Numbered from the stretch's first letter, positions 21,285-35,485 are shown. The stretch: DNA of 64,000 bases from Brevipalpus yothersi (GCA_003956705.1 QZCP01000174.1:24865-88864), one strand, 5' to 3'. The notes: a model not told the origin generated them from the sequence alone. Made by a program: numbers and translations.

Positions 21285-23845
21285 ATGAATTCGTTGATTG
21301 TTCGTCGTGTGATTGCACTTAGAAATCCTGTTACCTGTGTTTCCGTAGTACATCAATTGCGATCAGGAGAGCGACCATGTACCTACAAAGTGGAATTAGA
21401 TTCTGGCGGTTTGCGTGTTGCAATGTAAGTCGATCCATCTGTTTTGTTTGGAGGGTATAGTTGGATTGTCACGAATTGATTTATATTCACAGGGTTCCAG
21501 ATATGATCAAAGATACTCCCGCTATAAATCCTGCTCTCAGGATACCTCAGGGAACTACAAATCCTATTCCATTTGATCAATTAACGCCAGAGAATATATT
21601 TCGAGCTCTTCTCAAAAATTCGATCGTTTTGACGGCCTCTATCGAGGAGTTGAGTACAGGTTTGACTTTTAACTGATCATTCTCTAATGACTGATCATCG
21701 CTGGAATTATTTGACATTAATTCAGTTCTTCTATGTTTCCAGAATCAGTCAGAGAAAAAATAACCCTCCCTCAACTCATCGAGGCTATCCAAATTCCGAT
21801 TGCAGCTCTGGATTTCACCGTGAATCTCCTCCGAATTCTGACTTACAATAATACTAGTCAATATCCAATGGCTGCCCTTGTAGATATAACCGATAGTGTC
21901 GATCGTACATGCAGAAAAAGATTGACGCCCTTACTGTACCATCTGATAGAACGTTTCAGAGAAAGACAAGATCTCTCAGATGATGAAAAGATACTTTTAC
22001 GCTATTATTCTCAACTATGTGAGAAGACTGGTTGTCATCTAGAGAATGCAAAGAAAGCACAAATTGCACGAGAAGATTATCTAGCGGTTTGTGATCATCG
22101 AGCAAAATTTCTCGAAAATTGTCAAGCCGTTGAACACCTTACTATCACCGTTACTGAGGAAGATGTTATTAAGACACTACCAGAAGCTCTACTCAGAGAA
22201 GGTGTAGACACCAAAGGACTCAAATTACCTCCATATCCCTATATTTATGAAGCTTTCATTCGCACTTGTCCAAAACGATCATTGAGGCACAGATTTTGGT
22301 ATGCATTCAACAATGTTGGATCAGTGGATCCCAAGAAAAGCAATTCATCAATTCTCGATGAAATTCGAGACTACCGTCAGAACATGGCCAAAACTTGTGG
22401 CTATCCAAATTATGTAGAGATGACCATTGGTGACAAGATGGTTGGAAGTGTAGAAGCAGCTCGTGAAATGTTGCAACTGTTGAATAAAGAAATCAAACCA
22501 AGATATGAGAAAGACTTGAAAACCCTCAAAGATGTCCGGAAAGAAATTCATCCTAACGATACTGGTCCTATTGAGCTATGGGATATTAAGTATCTGAAAT
22601 CGATGGCCATTCAATCCAAAATTGGCAAAATGGAATTATCCCGGTATCTTACTTTGAAGAAGGTTATGAGTGGTCTCTTTGATTGGCTAAGAGAAACATT
22701 CAATGTCTCAATTGAGGAACTTGAGTGCAAGAGCACTCTGGGAAAATCAACTACCTTCTATCAAGTATTCGATGAAGATTTGAAGAAAATTGTCGGACAT
22801 TTTCACTTCCAACCTTTTGCTGCGGAAAAGCTTCACGTTTATGGACCACAAGTTTTCGAAGTTACTTCAAGATGTCAAATCACTCAAACATCTCCTTTAT
22901 GTTATTTTCTGCTTAACAAAAAAGCACCAGCAATTCTCGGTGGCGAAATCATTTTGAATTATGATGACTTCATCAATATAGCATATGGAGTAAGTGAATC
23001 ATATCAATACTGGTAAGTTAGGTCTAATTTTCTCTCTATCACCTAGATTGGTAAAATTCTATCATCAGTTTTAAATCAAAGACCTTACCATGATCTATCG
23101 AGATCAGAAAGACTGGGCCCAGATCGTTCTTACTGGTTTCCCTCCATGCTAGCTTCGTTTGCCAAGAACGATTATAGATTGATGGAAAAATGTACCTTAG
23201 ACCGGACAAAAAAAGCTCCTCTCTCATTGGAACGCTTTGAAACTCTGAGAAAATGTGAGTTCTTTATGCTTCAATATTGTTTGTTATGGAATTAATGCTC
23301 AAAATTGTCTTTCCTTTTTTAGGCACGACATCTCTCAATAGTATTGCTATTGTTGAGGAACTATTTCTTTCCGCTCTGGACTTAGCACTTCATATAAATA
23401 ATGAGTATTGGAGAGATGTCATGACCGTTGTTTGGAATGAATATATGTCACCTTTTGAAGTTCCAAAAGAATACAATTATCCATGCTCTTTCCGTGAGCT
23501 AGTGAGTGAACAATTAGCGGCCAGTTATTTCTGTCGAGTTTGGTCTCAGGTGAGATTCGGTAGTATTCATTTTCGTTTCTTCAAATAATCAATCGGAATA
23601 TCTTCTTTCAGATGATTGCCGATGACTGTTATATGAAATTCAAAACAGATGAACAAGAGGGTAAAAGTTTACAAGAAGTTGGAAGGCAATTCAAAGAATC
23701 TGTCTTGTATGTTTCGGCTCCTTTGAACGGAGCTGAAGTCTATCGTCGTTTCATGGGTCGAGATCCTGCAATCGACGCATTTTTGGAGCTCAACGGGCTT
23801 GTGTTGGATTCTAATGATCAAATGGCTTCCATCAGTCAAAGTTGA
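21285..23845 (+). CDS. Oligopeptidase-A-like M3 family protein, catalytic zinc site lost
   Basis: Exons 21285-21424, 21493-21659, 21743-22989, 23047-23254, 23323-23549 and 23612-23845 join in frame to 740 residues, typical for M3 metallopeptidases (thimet oligopeptidase, OpdA, MIPEP). The N-terminus MNSLIVRRVIALRNP is basic and suits mitochondrial import. Helical M3 features include ELWDIKYLKSMA, FYQVFDEDLKKIVGHFHF and CYFLLNKKAPAIL. In active enzymes an HEFGH motif follows ALFTHDEV; here the aligned stretch is DFINIAYGIGKILSSVL (around residue 518), so both His and the Glu are absent. The third zinc ligand region (ELPSQ in relatives) reads YWFPSML. The Gly-Tyr-rich substrate loop near the C-terminus is also changed (LAASYFCRVW). 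The frame and splice sites are otherwise intact, which argues for a selected pseudoenzyme and not a decayed gene. Confidence 0.88.
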
Positions 23846-24552
23846 GGAAATTGTACTAATAGATCTATTTTTGCCGCTTCAAATGAGCACTACATGTACT
23901 GTTGCTCTAAGAATTGTTTCCCATGCTTTTGGTCAACGTAAAGTCTACGAAAATGCATTTGTTTATTATTACTTTGCACTCATAAACATTCAATCAGACG
24001 ATGAAACGATTTTTAATGATCATGATTGAAGATCCACTTGTGTCCACACTGAAGAAGCAGTGAACTTAACAAGTGGGCTTATTTAGAGGGGGAATTTTTG
24101 CGGGTGATTGTTTCCACTATGCTCCGTTCTCTTGACCTAACTTATTTGTAGCATTCCGATGGAGTAAGTGGGTGGCAGGGACCATTCTCATTAACATTCA
24201 TTCGGAATGCTTTTTAAGGATCAAAGTGAACACGATCCCTGTAGAGATGACTTTTGAAACGTCCATTGTTCCCAGTGTATAAGAGTGTAAGATGCGCCAA
24301 ACAAAGAATGGGATTAGAGTGGTGACCATCGTGATGAGTGTGTGTGTATGATGCGAATAAGAGTAGAAAATGAATTCCAGGGCAAGTCGACCTCATTCAC
24401 AGGCTTCCTGTTTATTGTGTATTGGATAGCAAACTTTAACAAATGGCCAGAGTGATGAGGATGGGACGGAGATGGGAGGAGATGTTGAGATTTCTGAGGA
24501 AAGAAAAGGGGCTTCCAATTGCCTGTTGAACATACACCAATCCGTGTGCGGT

Positions 24553-24554
<2 letters not shown>

Positions 24555-24613
<59 letters not shown>
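24555..24613. repeat. (GA)n microsatellite, about 59 bp
   Basis: Pure AG run, followed after 262 bp by a CT array of similar length in opposite orientation. Confidence 0.97.
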
Positions 24614-24620
<7 letters not shown>

Positions 24621-24872
24621 CGCTTGTCAAGACATGAGCACACACACGCTCGCTAATTTGATCAGCCATCAGGGATGCTGGACGGACCTCATCCAACTGC
24701 GGTCCACTAATAAAACGTCGCTCTACAGGTTGGACAAGGAAAAATTCAATACTGAACACCCCTTAATCCAATTTCTTCTTCCAGTTGACCCACTTTCTCA
24801 ACCATGTATGAGAGAGAGAGAGGTGGTTGTAGTAGTAGATGACTTCTCGCATAACTTCGTCTTTATTCATCT

Positions 24873-24875
<3 letters not shown>

Positions 24876-24936
<61 letters not shown>
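24876..24936. repeat. (CT)n microsatellite, about 61 bp
   Basis: Pure TC run; inverted partner of the GA array at 24555. Confidence 0.97.
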
Positions 24937-24939
<3 letters not shown>

Positions 24940-26303
24940 TCTGCTCCCTCATTTAAAATCTATCTCGGGAAGTAGGCCGATTGCGGAACTTGAATTTCGA
25001 GAAAAAGAATTTGCCGGATGCGTACGATAGCTACAGGGCAATTGATGAAAACTTGTCTGCTTTACTGTGTTTCGATTCGGTTTTTTTTCGCCAAGGAAAA
25101 GGCTTATGTGTAAAATCCAAGGACGAAAGTGGCAAGCAAGAGCGATTTCAGCCATAATTTCCTCAAATTACAAGATGAATTTAAGCGAAATTGAGGAATG
25201 AAAGCTATGATAAGTATGTAGTATTTTGGCGGAATGAAACGATGGTTGATCGAAGATGGAGTAATTTTTTTGAGTCATTCTAAAAACACAGACATGAGAA
25301 GATGATCTTGAACGTTATTTTCACTCTCGTTTTCTTTTTCTTTTTGATTTCATCCCAGAAGTTCCACAGCTCAATTAAAATCAAACTGTTTGTCATTGAT
25401 AGTGAGTGAGTGAGAAATGGGTATTTATACACGCAAACACTTTGGAATCTCAACACGATTCATGTTCACCAATGTCGATTGATGTTGATCATTGGTGGTC
25501 ATGACCTAATTTCTGTCGAGTACATTAGTTGACAACTTCCGAAATTTCATCATCTTCACATTCGCAAGCATTCATAATTGGCTATCGATAACTGAGAATT
25601 TAGATGAGTAGCAGCCATAAGCACTATTTTTAACCGATCATCCTAATATTGCAATTGTTGAAGTGAAAGAGTAAAATTCGGGAATATTCAGCAGAAGTCA
25701 GTAGAAATTTTTCCCATTTTTCATCCTATTAATAAGATGTATGCAATTATTCTCACATAACCAGCATCATTTCGCCTTCATCACAGGATAAGCTGGATGT
25801 CACAAGATGCAAGCAATTATTACCCTTGAGGAGAGGAATTTGATGTGTTTTTTTCTTCCTCTTTTTCTTCTTTTTTCTTACATAGGAGTGGAGAGAAAGA
25901 GAGAGAGAGATGAAAAAGATACTGAGAAATAGAGGATCAGTAAGAAAAGTTGTCTTCCAAAGGTTTCCAAGTGGCTCTCAATAATCTGGACAGGAACCGA
26001 TTGCCTTGGGCCATGTTCACAGCTATACTTTGGGCTCACTATTTACCATGATTGAGGTAATAGTACACACAAAAATCAAAATCATCATCAGTCTGTCGTG
26101 TCCGTTTTCTTTTAATCGCTCGGATCATCATCTTCCTGTAAATATGTGTGTTGATGCTTATCTTGACTGCAAATTATTTTTTCGTTGCATGTTCGACGGA
26201 TCACACATACATATTGGAATGGATTTAATCGGTCCTTGAGGTTGATCATTTTAGCGGCTCATTTTTATTCCCCACAAGGCTGATGGTCACAAGACACACA
26301 ATG

Positions 26304-26307
<4 letters not shown>

Positions 26308-26371
<64 letters not shown>
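26308..26371. repeat. (GA)n microsatellite, about 64 bp
   Basis: Pure AG run, 120 bp before an inverted CT array. Confidence 0.97.
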
Positions 26372-26373
<2 letters not shown>

Positions 26374-26488
26374 GTATTTTGCAAATATATTAGCAAATTA
26401 GTGAGACATTGCTTTGGGCGATTGAGTGGAATCCACTTGTGACTTGAATGATTGAATTAATTCAATGCATTTTTATAAAAGACTGAAT

Positions 26489-26491
<3 letters not shown>

Positions 26492-26556
<65 letters not shown>
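26492..26556. repeat. (CT)n microsatellite, about 65 bp
   Basis: Pure TC run; inverted partner of the GA array at 26308. Confidence 0.97.
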
Positions 26557-26560
<4 letters not shown>

Positions 26561-29500
26561 TCCTCATTACATCAAGCCTCTCTCTCTCTATCTGTATCTG
26601 TGACCCAATTCTTTTTCAACATACACATACACACACTTTTCGTATTCATCAGCCAGCAAAATCTGAAACCGTTATCAAATGTTACCAGCCAGATTCATAC
26701 ACATATAATATAGCCTATTCATCGCCTGTTTATCATCGCTCAGATCATCAACAATTTATCATTCGTCAGAAGTGAGAGGGAGAGGAAGGATGAAGAGAGT
26801 AAAACATTTTCGGGCTTCACATTAGCATGCCTTCATAGCCACCCTCTTAGCTCATTCACACCTATCTGATACAATATATTTATATACATATATATATCTG
26901 TATGGAAGTAGAAAAGGAAGTAAATTAGGTGATCATTTCCACGAATGGCCAGAAGAGTAGAAAGAATCAAAATTCCGAAAAAAAAGGAGAACCCTCACAA
27001 CCCGGAAACACATATTCAGTGAATCTTCCAGCTGTATTATCTTGAAACTATCCAGAAACAATCGGTCTTTATGGGTGGCAAACACTAATCGCTTATGTAT
27101 ATTTATAATACATGTATATTCCAATCATGACTTACAGAAAAAGATTACAATAGTTTCTACTTTTTTTTCATCTCTTACTTTTCTCCATCAAAATAATCGC
27201 TCATCAAAACATGCCATACAAGTGTTACCAAAATAATGTTGATGGCCATAATCCAGTTGAATGATTGCTGAAAATAAACTAAAAAGAAAGAGAGAGAGAA
27301 AAAGGAACCAAAATATTTACTAAACAAAATATTTTGGGCTACAAATCAATGTTGAATCAAAAAAGAGTTTAAAAATCTTCCATCTTCAAGTTTAAGTGTG
27401 TATAATTTTTATTTTCTCAAATCAGAAAACATTTTGAGCATTCTGAATGCTCAAAGAATCTGTTTGTGTGAATAAGAAGTTGATTGAATTCATAATATGC
27501 TATGGCCTCAATTAAGCGAATGTGCTAAGTAGGACCAACGTTCAGACATTGAATTGGGACAAAAAAGAAGATGGAGAAAAAAAGTCATTAGGAATGATGC
27601 TGTTGATGTTGTTTCTCAAATTACATGTGTGGACACTGTGTGTTTTTTTCATGGAACTATTCCTCATCAGATCTCGTGACGATAATCGCGATGCAAGATC
27701 AAGAATAGCTTCTTGATTCTACATACACAGATACAAGGCTACTGATGATCATGAAGTGATTAAAGATTAAGTTAAGTAAAGAATAAAATAATATGGATAC
27801 GATGTTGGAGTAAACATATTTTTTCTTCCTTACAATCAATCCAGAATATAGCAGAATCCAAGGAATATTTATCTCTCCTCTCTTTCAACCAGTAAAATTG
27901 TGTAGAATTCTGACAGGAAAAAAAGTTCCAATAATATAATGAGAAGAATAATACAAAATTTATATTAATATGGAACATCAATGAGGCGATGAAAATGGGG
28001 ACGATTAACGTTTCATGAGCCCTCATGATCATCATCGATTATTTTCATTGAGACAATCCTGGACTTATCTGGTTTTCCATTCATTTGGTATGCAATCAAA
28101 GCCACTGTATTGATCATAAAAAGAGAATCTTCAATGATACCATTCAATGTTATAGCTAACTTCCGAGGTGAAAAACCTTTATCTTTCTCTTGCTTTTTCT
28201 CTCTCTCTCTCTTCCTTTTTCGCTCGGAATTCCCAGCTTTTTTCCTTCGAAAAAAAGAGATCAGCAAACCTGATGGATTGAATCCCATGGAGGTGGTGAA
28301 AAGCTGATACAATAGCGCTTACGATTGGGCAGTTAAATCATGATGAAATAATGATGATTTGGCGATAGTTGATGACGAGATTGAAATTATATCCAGCTTC
28401 AAAAAGAAGTGGGAATGGGTAGAAGAGAGGAAAAAAATTCTGAATCACAACAAACTGTTGGTAACCCAGTATATGAGTGATGGATACAAAGTGGAAACAA
28501 CCGAATCAACAAGATTCATGATTTTGGCCATTACTCGTAACGCTCTGCTTGGCAAGAGGGACAGTTAAAAGTCGGAATTCATGATAGCAGATTGGATGAG
28601 AGAGAAGCAAGTCGAAAGATTGATCGAGTGAAGAGTGTAAAGAGAGAAAGAGAAAGAAAGAGAGAGGCCAGGGCAACAACAGCAATTGGCAAGAATTATC
28701 ATGATGATCATGATGGCTGAATTCGAAGTGATGTTCCATTGACAACAGGAAAGGACAAGAATCATACCGTGAAGAGAGAAAGAGAGGATATAAGACACAA
28801 TTAAACGACATTTTTCCAAATGATATGGACATAGAGATGGACTTGAAATAGAAATGCTAAAACCGTTATCATTCTGGGAAGTTTTTTGTTCAATACTTTC
28901 CTCTCACTTTTGACATACTTGAATGAAGATATTCTGGGAAGAAGAAAGACATTGGAAACGTTACATGTTCAAAAAAAACATTGCTGTGTATATACATGAT
29001 ACTTTCTTTATGTTTATCAGCATGGTTGATTCAACCAGTATCTTACCTCCGTATCTTGACGTACATAACGGCATTTGTTGCGATGGTGAAGATGATGATT
29101 TTCCCTAGTCTTTCTCTCTCTCTCTTTCTTTACCGTTTTTTTCCTATGTATATATGATTGGAATGTACTCACCATGTACAAAATGTGCAACTTGTGAGAG
29201 GGAGAGAGAGAGAAAGATATTTTACCATCATTTTCTTCCTGTTTGCTTGCCACGTTGTTCATAGGAACAGTAGTATTTGATCATCATTTAGACGAAACAT
29301 CACTTCTCTTCTCTTCTCATTTTTTTCCCTGTAACATGCTGTGGCCAATATCATAGAGAGAGATGGGAAAATAGAGGAAAAAGTGAGGGCGTCGATGGGT
29401 GCAATTGGATAGATGATGATGGCAATCAAATGGTGATGATTACACGGCATCAGTTAGTAAAAGAGAGAGAAAGAGAAAAAGGTGGAAAAAGATAGGCCAA

Positions 29501-30209
29501 AGAGAGACAGAGAAAAAAAAGAGAGGAAGAGAAGATGATGAAAATTGATGAGGTAACCGGACTTGAGTCCATTATATAGTCAGATACATGGGGAAAAATT
29601 ATACAATTGATTGGAAGAAGATGATGATGGTAGTGGTGATGATGATGATGGTGACAATGATGATGTAGACGAAAGAGTGATGATGATCATGGTTGATGAT
29701 GGCGTCGAGTAATTTCACAGACGGACGAAAATCCCACCGATTCCATTGTAAATCACTGATTTGAAATCAGATAAGTATCGATGAGATATTTATCCGTTCG
29801 CGTCTTACTCTTAAACTTTGACTTGATTAATTAGAGGTAAGATGACGGATAGAAACAATTGATGATTGTAAGTGTACGTGTAGTTAATAAAATTGACTTG
29901 TATATATACATGTGTGTGTAGAGGAATATGATGAGCTTCTGGAGAATCCAGTGGCATATCCATTCGAATCCAGTGTCTAATTGTGTATGTTTGTGTTTTA
30001 CATGAAAGAAGAGAGAGAAAGAGAGCGAGAGAGAGAGAGAGAGAGAAACAGAAGCCAACATGATAGTGAGAGTACGGAAAGAGAGAGAAAAAGTGTGTGT
30101 ATGTGTCGGGTTTGTTAACTTTGTTTCCCGGAAATAAATTCGAAAAACATGGAATCATCATGAATCACTGAGAGCTAGTTGAGCGATATATACAAGTGGC
30201 TTGGATGAT

Positions 30210-30212
<3 letters not shown>

Positions 30213-30287
<75 letters not shown>
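30213..30287. repeat. (CT)n microsatellite, about 75 bp
   Basis: Pure CT run, followed at 30410 by an inverted GA array. Confidence 0.97.
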
Positions 30288-30289
<2 letters not shown>

Positions 30290-30406
30290 GAGGAAAAGAG
30301 GAACAAACTTTCAAGCCTCTTGGATAGACTCAACCAGTGGTGAGAGAAAGAGAGGAAAAGAGATGAGAGCAAAGACAGAGAGAGAGAGAACGAAAAAAGA
30401 GAGCAA

Positions 30407-30409
<3 letters not shown>

Positions 30410-30455
<46 letters not shown>
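30410..30455. repeat. (GA)n microsatellite, about 46 bp
   Basis: Pure GA run about 70 bp upstream of the candidate TATA box at 30526. Confidence 0.97.
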
Positions 30456-30457
<2 letters not shown>

Positions 30458-30525
30458 ATACTCTTCATGATGCGGAGAGAAGAAGAAGAAGAGGAAGATA
30501 AACAGTGACGAACCAATGTGAACGA

Positions 30526-30732
30526 TATATATAGCGAACTCTCAACTCTCAGTGATCACACAGCTTCTTCATCACCATCGACACATACACAGCAATATTA
30601 CTACTACTACTACTTCTATTACTATTACGAAGATTAACTAAAAACTACTGTTACTTGAGCTTGAGCATATTGAGTGGAAGAAAATATTCACCAACACAAA
30701 AAACTGACTTGGAATCGTGTATTTATGTAAGT
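30526..30732 (+). promoter_or_regulatory. Candidate core promoter and untranslated first exon
   Basis: TATATATA at 30526-30533 is followed by TCAGT at 30549-30553, an arthropod-type initiator, with the initiator A 25 bp from the first T. The downstream sequence has no long ORF, contains an ACT repeat and CA-rich DNA like a leader, and meets a consensus donor GTAAGT at 30727-30732. A CCAAT box lies at 30512. I infer a 5' untranslated exon of a plus-strand gene whose next exon I cannot place. Confidence 0.35.
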
Positions 30733-30886
30733 TTCACTTGTTCCACCTTCCACCTTCCAAAGCACGAAGCAAAATAACATGCTGCAATTCAAGCTTGTAT
30801 TTACGTACTCTCTCTCTCATCTCTCTCTCCAGCTTGCGAGAGAGAAGAGAGAGATCCAAGAGAGAGAAGATGAATTGAAAAAGAGG

Positions 30887-30893
<7 letters not shown>

Positions 30894-30966
<73 letters not shown>
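30894..30966. repeat. (GA)n microsatellite, about 73 bp
   Basis: Pure AG run followed by a short GT repeat at about 31014-31031. Confidence 0.97.
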
Positions 30967-30969
<3 letters not shown>

Positions 30970-32401
30970 GGAGGCGTGATTCGGGTGGACAAGAAGTTCT
31001 TGTCGCTATGTATGTGTGTGTGTGTGTGTGTGATGAAGGGAAGAAAAAAATTATTACTACTACTATTTCTCGGTGTATTTGGTTATTCATTTTCATCACC
31101 CGAAGAAATAATCGTTCGAAATTGAGCGAAAATATCGTTTTATCGGTCTTGCAAGCTGATTTTTGAGAGGGGGGACAAATAAAAACAACTATTATTATTA
31201 CTACCTTTGCCAATCTGATGGGATCGAGGGAAGAGAGAGAGAGAGAGAAGATGATCATGTTGATATCAACTTTTTTTCCTCCTCATCATTTTTCTTCTCC
31301 GCTTCCCTGATCTTCCAATCAAAGAATGTATCAACTTTTCTCGATTCGCGATCCAGTCTCTTAATCGGCCTCATCCCGCCATCGTCATCCACCAAATCTG
31401 TTAATCCACTATTACGACTCATATTCGACCGTACTGATCGTCTTCTTTTTAGACATCAAAGCTAATGAGCATATTTTAATTGCACTCTACTCTCATGATA
31501 CATTGGCATCAATACGAGGACAATCTCTCTGAATCACTGGAATTTATATCATTTTTATCACCAAATACACTCGCACTCACTTACACACAATCGTCATGTG
31601 ATTGGCCTCTTGGCATTGTTTGCGGAAGTACACCACATGTATATATATTCATCTCGTATTCAATTGAATGTAACTACTAGCACATTTCTTTGCTGATGGC
31701 CTTCGTCTACGAGAAAAACTTTTATTAGCGTGAAGCGAGAAAAAGTTTCTTGATCTCAATAAATCGAAGTTTTTCCCCCAAATTTTATGTGCTAAAATAT
31801 TTCTTCCCATCTTATGCTTGATTCGATTGATAAATCGAATTGATTTTTTTTCCTTTCGTTCTCTCTCTCTCTCTCTTCCACTATCATATTGATCTGGATC
31901 ACAATAAGTCACAACTTTTGCGACTTACAGGCACATCACAGTAAGCACTTGGGGATCATTCACTCTAATCTGGTACTCTTTGACTCTTTGATCAAGAATG
32001 ATCACATCATAATCGTCCTTGTCTTATCGTTTGATCATCTTTTTCCCTCCTCATTCAGGCAAATCTTTTCTCTCTCTATTCCCTACGATCCCGTATCACC
32101 TCTTTTCATTATCTTGCGTCTACAAATCACATTCTGTATCTTTTCTTTCTCTTCCCTCCAATTTCTCCACTCTCATCGATCGTACAATAATTAGGTCAAT
32201 TCGGTGAGCAACAGAAAAAAAAATCGGAGTCATGAAGACTAGATGTGAAAGAAAAGTGAATGATATCATTTAATCATCCTCATCGAATGCCTCAATCAAT
32301 CGATTCGGATGCAATCATTATCGATCTGATGGAATGGTCCATGCACAATTAGTAGCGATTATCCTGGATGCCCAAACTTATTTTTACAAGCTATTTCTGA
32401 T

Positions 32402-32403
<2 letters not shown>

Positions 32404-32445
<42 letters not shown>
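32404..32445. repeat. (CT)n microsatellite, about 42 bp
   Basis: Pure TC run. Confidence 0.93.
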
Positions 32446-32447
<2 letters not shown>

Positions 32448-33079
32448 GAAAAGAGTAAATATGCTTAGAGAAAAAAAGAAGAAAGAATAAAAGTTTCTGG
32501 ACATACAGGAAGTTAATCAATCTCATGGATATTAGTCGATCATTAGGCACTGATTTTCGAATTCCTTCACTCAATCATTCCAAAATTCAACATGATAATG
32601 TCGTGGCAAGATTGCAGCCATGTATTGACCATGGAAGAACTGTTCAAAGGAAACACTGCTCTCATGGAAATATTTTGCCAAGATATTGGAAGCAGTTTTC
32701 ATGTCCAAATGATATAGTCTGAAACATTTAACATGAGTTTTCTGGAATTAACATGAACAAGATTGACCGAAAAATAACTCAAATTTTTTCTTCTTACATC
32801 CTTGATAGTGTTGCATAGCCTGACAAACTAGCATATTTGATCGATTGAAGATAATTTAAGATAATTCCAAATGATTAGCACATTACCAACCGTATAAGAA
32901 CAATTCTCTTTCTTTTTCTCTCTTTCTCAAGTACCAAAAGGAGTGAAAAAATAGCCTCAAGACAATTCAATGAATTTTTTCTTCTTCAAATCATTTTCTT
33001 TTTCAACGGCATCAAGTTATTAATAAATTCTAATAGAAAAAATGAGGAAAAAATAACGTTAAGGCAAGAAGAAGAAGAT

Positions 33080-33081
<2 letters not shown>

Positions 33082-33134
<53 letters not shown>
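33082..33134. repeat. (GA)n microsatellite, about 53 bp
   Basis: Pure AG run, about 360 bp before an inverted CT array. Confidence 0.95.
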
Positions 33135-33136
<2 letters not shown>

Positions 33137-33492
33137 AAACTTCATCAAGATCTTCTACCGCAAACTCATCTAATCTATAAGCCATCGGATGATACTTATT
33201 CTTGCCAATCATTCATCAGCTAATTATCCATTGCTTAGCCATAGCTCTGATGAGAGAGAAAAAAGAATATTTGCCTCAATATCTGCATCATGGAATGGAA
33301 ACATGATGGGTGACAGGACAAGGTCTAAAAAAGTAACCAATCATTCCATTATGGGAATGGGAGAGAGAAAAAATCTATTCCAAAAATTGATTGGAAACTG
33401 CTATTTGCTGCTATGTTAGGTATTTTCAGCAAAACGTAGCGAGAAAGATTACACTCAATAATGGTGGCCGTTATGATGGTTGCAAAAATTTA

Positions 33493-33496
<4 letters not shown>

Positions 33497-33545
<49 letters not shown>
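33497..33545. repeat. (CT)n microsatellite, about 49 bp
   Basis: Pure TC run that grades into a TTTC tetranucleotide tail to about 33562. Confidence 0.95.
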
Positions 33546-33562
<17 letters not shown>

Positions 33563-34051
33563 GGTAACCACTTTTTGTGTATCCAAATTCATTCCCTGAA
33601 TTCCGCTCTGATTGAAGAAGAATGTATATATATATACATGCACTCTCTCTCTCTCTTACTAATATATAAAGGAATATATATAAAGTTATATATAGTACCC
33701 AAATAGTGGGCTATTCCGAGAGCGAACGAGCCAGAAAATTTTTCTACATCAAACCATGAAAATAAACCGACAACGTATCACGCTTTTTTAAAACACACAT
33801 CACACACAAGTCAGGTAGAGAGGATAGAAGATAGTTATATTTATTCGCAAATCAAAACTTGGACCGACTATCGCTTGCACTCATCATCTTCTTCTTCATC
33901 TTCTGGAATCTCCATCCCTCATCTTCTTCTTCCACCACTCTCGACATCATCATCGAGAAGATATTCTCTGCCCAGTCAACAAGTTGGCACCGTATTTTTG
34001 ACGATAATTCTGAAAAGCATTCCCTCCTCCTTATTTGAATGGCATAAAAAT

Positions 34052-34058
34052 TTCTCTC

Positions 34059-34105
<47 letters not shown>
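34052..34105. repeat. (CT)n microsatellite, about 54 bp, one interruption
   Basis: TC run with a single CC interruption near 34069. Confidence 0.93.
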
Positions 34106-34112
<7 letters not shown>

Positions 34113-35442
34113 CAACTTGATAGCACACTTGTAACTCTTTTCCCTTCTCCATCCTCCTTAAATCACTAATGATGAAGAAGGGCTCAACCCTTCTGAATCC
34201 ATCAAGTGTTACTCAAAAATCAATCTCAAAATACTATCCTGGTCCATGCGATGGAAAAATAGAGGGAAGATAGAAAAAGGCCAAGCATCATTGCTTTTCG
34301 TTCTAACGATATTTTCAAAACAGAATCTAGATTAAGCCTCTCTTTCTCTATCTAGGTACTGTATGGTATATTTTGATTGTTGACTTATGATTACGAAATG
34401 AGTGATGACAAAAACTTTGCATGAATGAAATTATCATTAGTTATGGCCTCTTTTATCCGATTTTGGTACGGACTAAAGATCTGAAGCTGTTTTAAATAAT
34501 CTGTATAAAGTGATTAAATGAAATGAGATCCCATCAAAAAGAGTATCATTTCATTTTGTATGATGGAAATTTTCGAAAAAGTGAGGCAAGATTAACTCTA
34601 TTATCCTTAAAAACTGTCAACTTCATTTGAATAGTTTCGACGAAGTGCTCAAAGGATCTAGAATGTTCTGGCAAAATTCATTCGAATTGTCAGTTCCGAA
34701 TGGACAGCATTCTTTGCTGAGGAATTCGTATTCTCTTGGACATCTGGAATCTATTTCGAATGAAATTTCAAATTGTGACCAAAGAAAATGTAGAAATTAG
34801 CTCATTAAATCTTTGACTGACAAGAGAGACGAGAAAGTATAAAATTATCTCAACTATGACATACCCAATAGAAGGATCTTCACATTAGTTGAAATGCAAA
34901 CTGAATGAGAACGATTATGGTGAGCTAGTAGTATTCAGGGGTTCAAGCAGCTGAACAATTTGTTATGGAGAGATAGAGCTGGAGAAAAAGCAGATGAGTG
35001 GAAGAGGAAAGGGCCCAAAATACTGGCCAAAATTTTCGCAATGTTTCAAAAATCGAGGCCTTACAGCAGTGGAGGATTAAGATGAGCTGTTTGCTTGAGA
35101 AAATAGAATAAAATAAAATGACCGGCGATTTTGAAATTCTGGGCCAAAGAGAAGTCAGTATTACTAGCCCAGTGACCCTTAAAAGCAACGCTTCACTTTT
35201 TTTTGGACACGGTAGATGTACCACGGTAAATGTGGCCCAATGAGAAAGACATACTGACATAGTGTTTCACAGCCGGTTCTTCTGGTTCTGGTTATGTTAA
35301 TGCTACTACTACTACTATTTCTCTTCATCCATCCATCCTCTTCAGGAACTCTCAGCCTACGATCTGAGAATATATATATATATTCACGAAATGTTTCAAA
35401 TATCTGGTCACTTAAATATTTCTCTTCTTTTGTCGCTTCCAC

Positions 35443-35447
35443 TTCTC

Positions 35448-35485
<38 letters not shown>
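35443..35485. repeat. (CT)n grading into (TTTC)n
   Basis: A short CT run followed by four to five TTTC units. Confidence 0.9.

Noticed and set aside
34943..35260. Possible mobile-element remnant on the minus strand
   Set aside because: I looked for transposase motifs and terminal inverted repeats and found none.
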